A stretch of 64,000 nt of DNA, from NCBI GenBank assembly GCA_024345305.1, contig BRON01000020.1, positions 744,001-808,000 on the forward strand, written 5' to 3'. The notes below the pieces were generated by a model. It was given only the letters and a program-made list of their open reading frames with translations. It did no database searches and was not told the DNA's origin. This document shows, one piece after another, positions 10,897 to 23,100 of this stretch. The DNA comes from Mrakia gelida (lineage: Eukaryota; Basidiomycota; Tremellomycetes; Cystofilobasidiales; Mrakiaceae). The first letter of the stretch is position 1; each line of letters begins with the position of its first letter. The position numbers and the translations under genes were made by a program.

Positions 10897-13800
10897 GGCG
10901 AGGGGAGGAGAGGGAGGGGGTGGTGAGAGAGAGAGAGAGGGAAGGGGAAAGGAGTGTGGTGTTGGCGGGGTGTGAGGGAGGGGAGGCAGAGAGAGAAGGA
11001 GAAGGAGAGAAGGGGAGGAGTTGTGGTTGAGGTCGAAAGAAGGGAGGGAGGGACAAGGGGAGCTCGGGCGAAACGAGAGTTCAAAAACAAGGGTCCTTTC
11101 AACATTTTTTCATGAGGTCAGCTTCAAACATCCGGACAGGTCAGACAGGAAAGGATCGAGAAGCCCAAAGAGGTATTTTTCACCTTCAGACGAGCCCTAG
11201 AGCATGCTCAAGCCGGCTCGCAAGAAGGGCGCGAGCTCGCCTCCTCCCTCTTTCCTACAAACCACCACGAGGTAGTCCTCCACGACTCTTGCTCTCCTCT
11301 CCACTGAGGGAACGTCTCGTCGTGCCCTCGCTCTTCTCCCTCTGTCATCGAGGAAGGGGAAGAGAGAGCATCCGGGCGGTGGTCGTCAGCTCCACCGAGC
11401 TCATCCTCCACCCTCGTCCATCTCTTTCGCTTCTCCCCTTCCATTCTTCACACTTACAGTTTTCCCTCTGGCCTCCCAGCTCCGTCGTTCTTCTCGCTTC
11501 TGTCTATCGGGGCTCGCCAGAGAAGCTCGATCCTGTCTTCAACAGCGAGGAGGGAACGTCGAGCTCATGTGGTCGCCGCTCTCCCTCCTCCACCTTCCTT
11601 TCCTTCCTCCTCCCTCCTTCCTTCTTTCTTTTCTCATCTACTATATTTTTCTCTACCACTTCGCATACGCATCTCCCCTCTCTCTTCCACTCGTCTTCCT
11701 CTCTACTCAACGAGCTCACCGTGAGCTCCTCCGTCGTTTTTCTCCTCGCCCCCACCTTGGAGTTCAAGCGACCATCCCTCTCGTGCCTTCCCTCCTCAGA
11801 CCTCGCGTCCTCGCTCGTAGAACTTCATGGAGACTCTACGGGCAGGTATCTTGGTCTGGCGTGGGAGTTGCTGTAGTGGATGTTCTCTCATTCTCCTCCC
11901 TTTCGCTGCTCCCTCCTCGCCTCCCACCTTTCTCCCTCCTCCCTCTTCCCTCCCTCTTTTCCATCCTCCTTCTTTCTTTCTTTCCATCCTTCCTCCATAT
12001 TTTCTCTTTCTTTCACTGATCCTCTTCCCGTCGATCACACCTCTCCTCGTTATCGACACCTGAGTCTGTAGGACGACGAAGTGAGAGAGGGACATGTTCG
12101 ACGGGTCGAGGGTCGCTCGTTCTTCCTCCCTCCCCTCTCTCTTGTTCCTTCTCTCCCACCCTCTTCCCGTCAACGCAGACTCTCTCTCTCATCGATTACT
12201 GGCGTTCATGAAGCCATGCAGACGATGGGGTCGGACGCGTCTCGTCGACGGGTCGAGCAGGCGACGAACCTTCCTCGTCTCACTCTCTTCGTTTCCTCCT
12301 CCGTCTCCCTTCCTTTCTCATCCCCCCACGTCGACCAGTCCTTCTCTATCTTATCGCCCGCTGGTGCTTACCACTAGGCTCACGATTGGATGAGATGACA
12401 GTCGACGCGTCGAATGGGAATCTGGAAAGGAATGCGAGTCGAATCATGAAGTCGGGTCACTTCCCTCCCTCGTCCCTGCCTTCTTCCTTTCCCTCTTTTT
12501 CCTCATAGGACTTCTCGGCGAGTCTGCTCTCGACGATCAAACGCCAGCCTTTCATCAGATGTCTGGTGCTTGACTCTTGTGAAGCCGAACGCCGAGTCGC
12601 TTGCTCGCCATCATCTTCCCTCTTCCCCTCCGTCTGCAAAGAGGAACTCACCCTTCCCGGTCTCCTCCTCTCCCCCCATCCCACATCACTGGACGCCCTT
12701 ATAAAACGTCTCCAGACGACGTGGGGTCGAGAGGACGTAAATCGGGAGGAGTGATCCTCTTCGTCGACGAACTTCAAGTCGCGTTTCGTCTCGCTTCCCT
12801 TCGACCGTTTCGCTCGTTGCTTGAGACCCCTTTCTGCCGCAAGACTCGGTTTCTCGAACCATCTAATAGTACAAAAATTCACTGTGTCATGATTTGGAGT
12901 TGAAATTCGGGCGGCAGATCGTGAAAACGAGCAACGGCACGTCGACACGCGCCGTCGTGTTTCTTTCTCTTCTTTCACTCCTTTTTTAATACTTCTCGCC
13001 TCATCGTTTTATCATTCATTCCTTCTCCCGACCCCCATCTCACTTCTCAGCGACGTTGCCTCTCTCAGTCAGGCGACATTCGCTGGTGAGAGGATTGATA
13101 TTGTGGAGATCGATCCCTCTCCTCCCTCGTCTCCCTCGTCCCCCTCCTTCTTTCATCTCTTGTTCCGTTCCGTTCCAGCCTTCCTCCCTCCTTCAACTTC
13201 CCCACCCATCTTCTCACAAAGGCTCTCCAGCTGAAATGTGTGGAGGTTAGAGTAGAGATCGCTTTCGAACGGCCAGGCCTCTCATCCTTGACTCGACACA
13301 ACTCAACTCGACTCGTTCTCTCCTCGAGCTCGTCTCTCCCCCAACGCAATCTTCGTGTTCTAGAGAAGGGAGGGTTGGAATTGTCTGGATGTCAGTCTTT
13401 TTTCTTTGCTTCGCTTGAGTCGAGAGGAGAAGAGCGAGGGGAAAGGGAAGTTTGTTGCCGCGCGTCGCCGTCGCGTCGATTAAACCTCAGCCTTGGTCGA
13501 GCGTGGAAGTCGTGGATCCCGACAGAGTCTTGTTCAAGCAACTTCGAGCTTTCCTCTCCGCCAACAAATCGCGATGCTCTCGGAGGGACGGCGATTCGTA
13601 GAGTTTAGATTTGAAAAGAAGATCGCGACGAAGAAGCTACGAAAGAGGGGACGGGTCGAAGGTGGGAGGGAGTTCTTTGAGGATGAGCCGGGGAGGGGGG
13701 CAGTAGGGTATTTATGAGCGGTGGTGACGGTGATGGGATGGGAAGGGGGTGGCGGGAGGTTGAAATGAGACGGTGGGAGGAAGGTGGACGGTTGGACGCG

Positions 13801-14239
13801 TCGGACGTGTTTTCGGTTTCGTTTGTTTCGCGCTTCTCGGATTGTTGCTTGCTCTTGGTTCTCTGGTTCGGTGCCTCTTTTCGGGATCTATCCTTCGCTC
13901 TGTACTCACCTACGTCTTGTAATCGATGTCTTCGTTTCTCGTTTCTGCTGTCGAGGCTGGTCTTCGTTGTTTTCGTTTCACTGTCTTCTCGGCCTTTATT
14001 CTCGTCTATCTATATCTTCCCCCAGATCGAGAAGTAGGGTGGCGAAAATCTCCATGTAATCTTCCTCGTGATCATTGTGTCGAGATCGAGGCAGAAGGCA
14101 GAGAAAAAACGATCGCGAACATGCGGACGCGTTTCGATCGACATCTGAAGAGTGAAGGGTCAGGAAGACGCGACGCCTTTCCAAGTTTCTTCATTCTCTA
14201 GACCCTTTCGAACTACTCCGGCTGAAGATTGATAATCCT
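10897..14239. other. Gene-poor region, no supported coding sequence
   Basis: This 3.3-kb stretch is pyrimidine-rich on the plus strand (CCTCC/CTTCC tracts between 11.2 and 12.4 kb) and more AT-rich at 12.84-13.0 kb. The open frames here are low-complexity Ser/Pro/Leu strings without intron signals or domains. GACGCGTC palindromes occur near 12.24 and 13.80 kb. The promoter of the surface-protein gene must lie at the left end. Confidence 0.4.
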
Positions 14240-15155
14240 CTACTAGAAGTTTGGAACGAGCGAGGAACAAAGAACACCGCGTGGCGAAAGAACGAACGGC
14301 GAAAGAGGGCAGCAACGAGGAGAGCTTGAGAGAGGAACGTGCTTTGAGCTCGACGATCCTGATCCGGATCTTCGCCGAGTTCCGTGGGTGCACTCGAGAG
14401 ATCTGAGGAGGACGACTGACGAAGGGACGAACTCCTTTCGCTTTCCGTCGTCTTCGCGGCAGTCGCGACTGAGCAGAGGGAGAATAAGAGGGTCAAGGGG
14501 AAAGAAGACAGAACTTAGAGGGAGAAACGTTAAGAAGAGTATGACGACGAAGGAAGAGGAGTAGAGAAGAGGAAAAGGAAGATAGAGGAAAGAAGAGGGA
14601 GTGACCTCGCTCGTCGTGGGGCGAAGATGAACAGGTCGACAGCTGAGGCTCGGAGTCACCTCGCTCTGGGAGCTTCTCTGAGTCCGTCCGAGAGCAGGCG
14701 TACTCCTTCGTCAGCCGAAGGGCCATCAGTGACTGGTAGGAGTATCGGAAGGATATAAGGAACAAAGAGGGAAGGGAGATGACGAAGCCTAACTTTCGCT
14801 CGCCTCAGTGCTCCTCCCTTCTCGAACAATAGCAATCTCTGATAAGAGATCTCGAGCGCAGAGTCACAAGGATCTTCGCAGATCCGTCGATCTCTGCGCT
14901 CGAATCCCCCTTTTCAGCGAGGGATTCCAATGAGAAGAAGGGAGGGAGGCGGAGGAGCTGAGAAGGAAGGAGCGAGGGAGTGAGCTCGATGATCTCGAGG
15001 GTCCCGTCTCTCTCCTTTTCACGGCTGATAGAAGGGATCGGTAGTGTAGACAGACGATGGAGTGGAGTGAAGAAGAAAAATAAAGAAGCGGATGGGAGGG
15101 AAAGAAGATGGAAGAGAGGGAAGGAAGGACAGATCAAGCCGTCGAACTGACCGCT
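14240..15155 (-). repeat. Dispersed repeat, copy 1 (inverted relative to the copy at 26.1-27.0 kb)
   Basis: Read on the minus strand, this segment aligns collinearly with 26090-27000 on the plus strand. Shared landmarks are GCGGTCAG near the 5' end, GACCCTCGAGATCATCGAGC, CTCAGCTGTCGACC, TCCTCAGATCTCTCGAG and CTCAAGCT[CA]TCCTCGTTGCT. Most of it is clearly diverged (I estimate 75-80% by eye). The 124-bp core at 14490-14613 differs from the other copy at only one position that I could find. Part of a reading frame is conserved (TLEIIELTP and FSLESL). No terminal repeats or transposase were seen. It could be a decayed duplicated gene or a non-autonomous element. Confidence 0.75.
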
Positions 15156-15345
15156 CAATGAGTTCCTTCCTTCGATCCTCCTTCTCGAGGCATGTCTGCG
15201 ACGGAGAAGGAAGTACAAGGAGAGGATCCCAGCTGATTAGATCAAGAATGCGTTGGAAAGAGAAAACATCTTCTTTTGCGGGCTGGTGGTAGAGGGAAAC
15301 TCGCTCTCGATTCGAAGTTGACCTCAACCATCTCCTTCCCTTTCG

Positions 15346-16428
15346 ATGCTCCTCCTCCCTTCCTCCTCCTCCTCCTCTCGTCTCCTCCTCTCCCGCTCCT
15401 CACTCCGCTTCCTCTCTACCTCCCTCCCTACCCTCTCAGATCGCTACGTCCCCGAAGGCGGCTGGTCCAAGGACGCGACTCCGTTCGACAATAGTTCCAA
15501 GCAGGGCAAGACGTACGGAGGAGTAGCAGCCGCCGAAGGAGGTTCCCGTCCAGGCCAAACGATTCGCCTTTCGGAGACTCCTCCAGTATCGGAACTCCTC
15601 ACCAACCCTCAGAAACCTTTACCGTCCTATCGATCTCCAACGGCGCACGTTTACGTTCCTCCTACCATCGAGCCGGTGAACCAGGAGGGAGGGGAAGGGG
15701 AGGGCGAGGTGGTCGAGGAGGTGGATCCGTGGAGGAAGTACGTTCCTCCGAGAACGATGCCTAGGAGGGATTTGGTAGCGGAAGCCAAGATCAGGATGGC
15801 GGAGAAGAAGGCGAAGGAGCACAGGGAGAGTTGGAGTGGACTCATGCCTCCCATGGCGATGATGTTCGTCTATATCTTGGGAACGTACTCGGTGAGCTTC
15901 GACTTTTTCCTTTCCTTCTTTCCCTTCCCTTTCGATGCGATTTGGAGGTAGAAGGATGGTTCTGTAGGCAGATATAGAGCATTAGACCTGTTCTATAGCC
16001 GTCGAGAAGTCTATAGAGGTCAGGCTCGCCTGAGACGAGGGACCGGAAGGGAGGGGAGGAAGGAGAAAAGAGGTTGAGCTTCGTCCTTCCCTTCCCTCAT
16101 CCCATATCCCTCATCCCATCTCCCTCCCATCTCTCACCACTCACCACTCACCACTCACACCCAACCCTTCCCCCCTCCGCAACCTTCCACTAACTCCCGC
16201 CTTTTCTCTCTTCGCCCCCAGGCACTCAAAACCTGGCGCGCGAGCCTCACAGGCGAAAAAGAACTCATCGCCGAACTGGCTCGGGTGCAGGAGAAACGAC
16301 TGGAACTGGAGCAGGTTTTGCTGGAACGGGATAAGAGGTTGGCTGGGTACGGGTTCGTGAAGAGTGGGTGGTTGGGAGGGAGTGGGAGTGGGGAGCAAGG
16401 GAGTGGGAGGAGTTGGTGGAGGTGGTGA
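15346..16428 (+). CDS. Small mitochondrial membrane protein of unknown function
   Basis: Exon 1 (15346-15891) starts MLLLPSSSSSSRLLLSRSSL, a typical Ser/Arg-rich, acid-free mitochondrial presequence, and continues with DRYVPEGGWSKDATPF. Its C-terminal half has a basic/charged helix (PRRDLVAEAKIRMAEKKAKE) and a transmembrane segment (MPPMAMMFVYILGTYS). Exon 2 (from 16222) adds ALKTWRASLTGEKELIAELA and a coiled-coil-like RLELEQVLLERDKRLAG. It ends in a Gly/Ser-rich tail, SGRSWWRW, at TGA 16426-16428. The intron (15892-16221, 330 nt) is long for this genome. The arrangement (presequence, one membrane helix, coiled coil) suggests an inner-membrane accessory or assembly factor. I do not recognise the family. 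Confidence 0.7.
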
Positions 16429-17198
16429 GGAGAGTGCGGGTGCCGTTGGGATGAATTGGGCTGGTTTGGGGTTTGGGTCTAGCGAGAGGTGTAGAGGTAT
16501 GAATGAGTGAACTCTTTGCTTAACCGTTTGGGTTTTGAGTTGGGAAAGATTGGGAGAGAGGCTTGAGGGGTGAGAGGGCGGATTGTAGGCTGAGCTGCGA
16601 ACGAACTCGAGCTTGCTCAACGATGCGCTCTTTCTGAACGAGCCGACTCCTCAAGCTGGCCGTCGAGACTTCCAAGGTTTAGGCCGAGGGCCAGGAAGCA
16701 GTGGTATCTGCTACTGAAGAACCTCTTTAGCGCTCAGAGAGCTTCGACTCCCGTCGTCGACGTCTCCTCGACTTCCCCTTCGCCGCCTCTTTCTCGCCCA
16801 TCATGTCGCACTCTTTCCCTGTCTTCCGTGTCTTCATCGCCGGTTTTGCTAGTACATTGAGTACCTCGTCATCCAATACGTGGAAACGCCCACTCTCATC
16901 CACCGACTCTTCTTCGAACTCCAACTCGAAACCCCGACGCGTCGTTCGTCCTCTTCTCTTCGTCCCTCCTTTTGATCACCTTCCTCCCTCTCCCCCAGCT
17001 TCGTTTCGTCCCTCCCAATCACTCAGTCGTAAAGTATCATCATCAAACGAGAAATTAGAAAAGCGTCGTCTCGTCAAACCCAACCAAAGTCGTGCAAAAT
17101 CGTGCAAAAAAGCTCTCTCCTCCAACACCCTCCCTCTCCTCCTCCTCCTTCCCAACTCTTCTCCTCCTTCCCGCTCCTCCAACGTCGCTCCGGTCCTC
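16429..17198. other. Intergenic between convergent genes
   Basis: These 770 bp hold the 3' ends of the mitochondrial protein gene (+) and HOP1 (-). No supported coding sequence was seen. The plus-strand open frame that begins here at 16803 overlaps the HOP1 C-terminal exon and is low-complexity. Confidence 0.4.
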
Positions 17199-20100
17199 TC
17201 AGTAAGTCAAATCCACTCCCGCACTAGCCACACTAGCTCTCATCCTCTTCGCTGCTCCAGCCGTGACGACTCCAAACGCGTCTCCCAACGTGGTTCCCTT
17301 CTTCCCCTTCCCCTTCTCCTTCTCTCTTCCTCCACTCGGACTCCCTCCCGATCCGTTCGAGTCGTCGTTCAACTTCCTCTTGGATCCGGACGCGCTGAGC
17401 TGGGAGCCTCCTTGGTCGTCGTCTTCGAGTTGGGTTTGGGATTCGTCGACGGACGCGGAGGCTTTGGCGGTTGAGGAGGGAGTTCGTTGGTTGTGAACTG
17501 AGGAGGAGGAGAGGGCTTTGCTGAGAGGGGAGGAGGAGGGCTGGGTGTTGTTGTTGTTGTTGAGTCGGGCGGAAGGCGGGGAGTGGTGGCTGACGAACGC
17601 GAAGAGGAGAGAAAGGTCAGATCGAGGCCAACAACCGAGGGGAGACGGAGGGACGAACGATTGTCCAGATGGTCCAGGAACAGGTTGAGCGTGAGCGTAG
17701 TCTTCGTCGTCGAGATCCATCTGTCGATCCAAAGCCAAGTCGAAGCACGAGCGGACAAGGTCAGCGACGCGTCCCTCGCCTTCCGCTCGTCTCCCTTCTC
17801 GCTTCGTCTTCAAACTCACCTCCTCAACCGTCTCTTTCTCCAAACCAAACACCTTGTCCTCCATGTCTCGGTTCGACCTATCGAAGTAGAGCTTCATAGC
17901 CTTCCTCGTTCCCTCGTTCTTGACGGCTTCGTAGCCTCGTCGCTTGGACTGCTTGCTGTCGAGGACGGAGATGGTCTTGTCGTTGACGCGTTTGACGAAG
18001 CCTGTTCGAGCGAGAGAATGAGAAGAAGGGCAGTGCATCAGTTCGAGAAGGAGGAAGGAGGGAGGGGTTCGGTCGAGTTCGAAGACGAGAGCAGAGAGAA
18101 CCGAAGGCAGCTGCTGACCTTCTTGTTCGAGTCTGCGTTCGAGATTGAAGAGGGTTCAGTCAGTCAGGCCCGAGGAACGTGGTCGACAAGACAGAAACGA
18201 GCTCACCTCATGAGAACCTGCTGAGCGTCAGCGATCGGGCAAGCGAGTCGATCCGAGAGTTCCTTGACGTTGGAGACTATCGGTTCGTCGAACACGACTC
18301 GAAGACTCCTCCTACAAGACCATTCAACCGAAACGAAAGCCAGTCAGCGCTCGAGCTCCAAGATCGAAAGGGTCGAAGCGAAGAGGGAGGAAAGACGCGA
18401 CGAACCTGAAGAGGGCGAGAGTTCTGAAGCTCTGGATGGCTGTTTCGAATCGATCTTCGAGCCAGAGGTTCGTTCGGTGGTCTCGTCGAAGCTGAGTAAT
18501 GATCCGGACGGGAAGGACAGAAATTCAGGGACACAATCGAGAAAAGGAAGGGGAAAGAAGAGAGGTCGGGGAGCTCACTTCGCAATCAGCACAATACCAA
18601 GGTTCGGTTTGATCCCTGATCTCTCTCTCCTTGCTCGCTCCGTGACTGCTCCGATCCAGGAACCGATGGTAGCGGGGTCAATTTTTCGAGCTTTCCGTCA
18701 AGACAGACTGGTTGAGAAGAGAAGAAGAGGAAATGACGACGAACCAGAAGACTGAACGAACGAGGAAGAGGTCGAGGGGAGACGCGAACGATCAGCCTCG
18801 TCTCGAAGGAGAAGGGAGAGGGAGAGAGGAGGGGACGAGACTCACTATGAACCCATCTCTCGCACCCATCGCATGAAACCTCAGGTCCATCAGCGTCCTT
18901 GTCTGTTCGCGATAACGAAAGAACCGAAGTCAGCAACCGACGCGTCAAGTCTCGCTCTCTCCTCTCTCCTCCAACCACCGTCGAGAACGAGAACGAGAGC
19001 GAGGAGGGACTGACCTCCACACCTGCTCCCAGCGACGAAGACGAAGACGAAGCGAAATGATCAGCCAGCTCGTCTTCTTCTTCTTCGACGAAGGACGCGA
19101 CGAGGAATCAAAACGAAGCGAAGCTCGACTCACCAGCACCCACCCCCACCCTGACCCTGACCCTCCGAAGGCTTCCTCTGAACCATCTTCTCAACCTCCT
19201 TCTTCTTCCCCTTCCCCTTCGCCCCAGCAGCAGCAGCACTCGTCTCCCCTCCTCCCGATCCTCGCCCAGCTCCCTTCTTGTAGCTCCCACCCCTCGTCGC
19301 ACTCGTTCCTCGTCCCCTCGAAGAAGATCCAGACTTCGCCGTCGTCGCACTCGTAGCAGGCTTCTTCTTCGCAGCAGCTCCAGCTCGTCTCGTCTGCATC
19401 TGCGTCTGGCTCTGATCGTCCTCGCTGTCGGTATCATCGACGACGACTCTTCGAGCGTTGTTGGCTCTTCGACCTCGAGAGGCGGGTTTCTTCTTGGCTG
19501 GAGGGAGAGGTTCGTCGACGTCCATGGATTGGGCTTGGGCTTGAGTCTGGGAGTCCTCTTGGGAGAAGGAGCCGATGGGATCGTGGTCGTCGTCTTCGGG
19601 TTGAGGTTGAGATTGAGCGTCGGGATGAGTGGGATGAAGTCGAGCGGAGGTTCGTCGTGGGACTCGAGGATGGGCGGGTTGGATTTGGGTTTGAGGTTCT
19701 GGTGACAAGAGGGAAGAGAAGGAGGAGTCAGCTTCGTTTCGAGTTCGAGTTGGAGCGAGGGAAAAGGAACGAGAGTCGACTCACCATGCTCCTCCTCCAT
19801 CTGAGTCTCGTCCTCGTCTCGCTGCTCCTGCTGAACGACCTTCTTCCCCTTGTCCGTGACCGATCTCGAGGCCTGAAGGCTTCTATCGTCGTTGTCCGAG
19901 GGAGGTCCGTTGCCGATGAAGCTGGGCTCTCCAACGTCGACGTCGAACTGCATCGACGAAGGGTCCTCCTCGGGAATCGAGAACGCGACGGACTCGATGT
20001 TTCGACTGATCGTTCCTCCTCCTCCTCCAGTTCGAATCGACGACGAAGGCCCAGCGATGGGTTGGGTCTCCTCCATGGATCCAGATTCGTCGGGAGTGAG

Positions 20101-23100
20101 GTTGGGTCGAGTCTGAAGGAAAGGGAAGCGAGGGATAGGAAGGTCAGCCTCGTGTTTGCTCGAGGACGCGAGGAGAACTCGACCACGGCTCGAACAGACA
20201 CCAACTCACCAGAAGCTTGAGCTTGTTCCCAGAATCCTTCATCGCGTGACCGAGATCTCCCTCTCCTCTCTTGGGCTTCGCGAGAACTCGAGAGACTTCC
20301 TGACTGCAAGGAGGCTCGACGACCTCCCTCTGCTTCCCTTTCCCAGCGAGCGTCCTCCTTCGTTGTTCGGCTTCGTCGTTGACCTGAGCGGTGGGGAAGG
20401 CTCGATACTCGTCGGATCCGATTCGTTCGGCGAAAGCAGCGTTGTAGATGGGTTGAGGGAGAACGGATCGAGGAGTGATGTCGGGATCGGCTTCCCCTTC
20501 TGCGTGCGAGAAAAGGAAGGGAGGGATCATTCAGCGAAAAGGTTCGGAAGGGATTTGAAGGGGGGAGTAGGGAATGGCTTGACTCACCGGCGTCCTGGGA
20601 AGGTCGAAAGGAGAAAGAGGGAGAGTCAGCGAACTTCGAACGAAACGAGACGCGTGAGGAAGGAAAAGGCTCGAACTCACCTCCATGTCCGATCTATCCT
20701 CGTCAACCTGATCCTCAGCATTCCAGAGGATGTTCCTCGCGATCTGATCCTGCACTTGGTTCTCCTGATCCATCGCTCGACCGTCCTCGGGGTCAACTCG
20801 GTCCTCGTGTGAAGGTTCCTCGCCGAAGGGAGTCTCAGGATCCTCAGCGTCGAAGGAGCGAGGGAGGTACTCGGCGACCGATCGGATCTTGATTTGGACT
20901 CTGCGAGAGGCGATGGGAAGGGGAGAGGAGAGTCAGTTCGAGAAAGCGAGGAGAGACGAGGGAAGCAGAAGAGAGAGCTGACCCGTGATGGCCCGTCTCC
21001 ATCTTCCCGATGCTGAGAACGAGGAGGGAGCGGCGAGTCAGCAATGAACTCGATCGAGCGGGCAAGACGTAGTATCTCGGGACAGACTTGGTGATCTCCG
21101 GAGCTTCCTCTCGAGAGTGAGTGCCGAAGTAGAGTCTGCGAAAGAACGAGTGAAGACGCGTCGTCAGAACACGCGTCCCTCGAACGAGTCGACGAAAACG
21201 AGACGAAGAGTCACTTCTCGGTCTCAGGATCTGCTCTTCGGAACATGGGAGGCTCGTAGCTGTTCGAGAAAAAAGACGAGTGGGGTCAGCATCGGTCGAA
21301 GAGGGGATGAAAGGAAAATCGAGAGCGAGGACGAACTCCTCGGGAGCATCGGGCTGGTAGAAGAGCTTGATGGAGATGCATCGTTTCCCTAGACAAGGAG
21401 ACGGAAGGGCAGGTCAGCCAAGCCTCTCGAGCGTGGTCGAGAAGGATGAGAAAAAAAGACTCACTCGGAAGCTCGACTAAGTTCTGCAGGGGAGAAAGAG
21501 AGACGAGCGTCAAGACGAGTTCCTGAAAGGCAAAAATGGTCCGTTGCAGATGAATGCGAAGCGTACCTGAGTCATGAGAATCAAGTTCTGCGACAGAGGG
21601 ATACAAGAGAGTCAGCCTCGAAGGGGGGAGGAGAAAGGGAGGGTCGACGACGCGTCGAGACAGGACGGAAACGAGAACAAACCTTGATGAGAGTCTGCAA
21701 GAGAAATAATCCGACGAGCCGCAACCAATCAGTCAGCAGAATTTCGGAGCTGCCACCGAGCGGGACCGCGAAGGAAGAGGGGCGAGAAAGCAACGAACCT
21801 TGACCGACTTCTTGACCGTCCCAAGCGTGAGAGCCTGACCAGCCGTCGTAGCAGCGAGAACCGGATCGTCGGCCTGTGGACCCATAACAGCATATCAGCG
21901 AAGAGATGACGAAAGGAACGAAGCTCCGGCTCATCGAAGAGGGAGGACGGCGAGGACTCACCACATTTATCGACTTCATGCTCTGCTCGACACTCAGCAT
22001 CGGAACCGATCCCACTCCCTCGACGTCGTGGTAGGAGAAGTTGAAGGTGTAAGTTTCGATGACGCTGATTAAAATGATTCCAAAGTGGAGACGAGGGGGA
22101 GTGGAGAAGGGAGAAGAAGCGAGTCAGCGACGCGTCTCTCTCTCTCTCTCCTCCCCGTCTCTCGTCGTCGTCCTCGCTCGAACTCACTTCGAAGGGTCGT
22201 CCGGATCCTGGCCAACGAGACCGAAAACCAAGGATCAGCCTCGCACTCTCACTTCGCGACGAACAGAACAGAAGAGCCAACTCACAAGGTAAATCGACAA
22301 AACCATCGACCTCAAGAACTGTCGTCGCGCCATTCGACGTCCCGATTCCCAGTCCCATTCAAACGCAGGTCAGTAGAAAGTCGTTCGCGAACGAAGGTTC
22401 CCTTACCGAGGAGATCCTTCGAACCTTTCTCTCCACAGCATCAAACACTCCCTTCTCCTGTTGAGTCGACGAACCAAAGCAAACGAGGGAGGGGAGGTGA
22501 GCGGCGAGACGACGAGGCCGCGAATCGAAGCCAAGGAGGGAGAAGGGAAGAGGGGCGGAGGAGGAACGAACGAGATAATCAAGCAGCTTGTCTCCTTCAG
22601 GTCTGTTTCGCGGTCAAATCAAGGCCAAAGGGAAAGGAGGGTCAGCGTCTCAGACTCGAAGCACGTGAACGCGAGCGAAGCTCGATGCAAACGACGAGCT
22701 TGAGAGGGACTCACGAATAGTTCCTCTTGATCTTCTTGATCTTCAAACTCCCACTCGTCGATCCTTGAGCAGCGACTGAAGCACCAGGTTTGGCCATCGG
22801 GTTGATTCCATCGTCCTCGAAGTTGTCGTCGGGGAGGAGACCACTGCGAGGGAGGGAGGTGGAGTCAGCGAAGCGAGGAGGGAAGGGAAGGTGGGTGTAT
22901 GCTGGTGATCCGGGGTGGGAACCGCAGGCGAGGGGATAGTAGACTTGTTGGGTGAGGTGAGGAGTGGCTTGGTGCAAGAGGGATGATGGGAGGGAGAGGG
23001 GAGAGACGGTGGAGCGTCGAGCTCAACGCATCCATCGACGAAGCTCATCTTCCGTTGACTCCCTCCGCTCTCCTTCCTCCCTCGCTCCTACCATCCTTCA

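Noticed and set aside
11112..11876. Plus-strand ORF of 254 aa in the gene-poor region
   Set aside because: It is low-complexity Ser/Leu/Pro-rich, a product of pyrimidine tracts, with no domain and no splice framework.
16803..17474. Plus-strand ORF of 223 aa overlapping the end of HOP1
   Set aside because: It is antisense to the HOP1 C-terminal exon; its composition follows the reverse of the Ser/Asn-rich tail.
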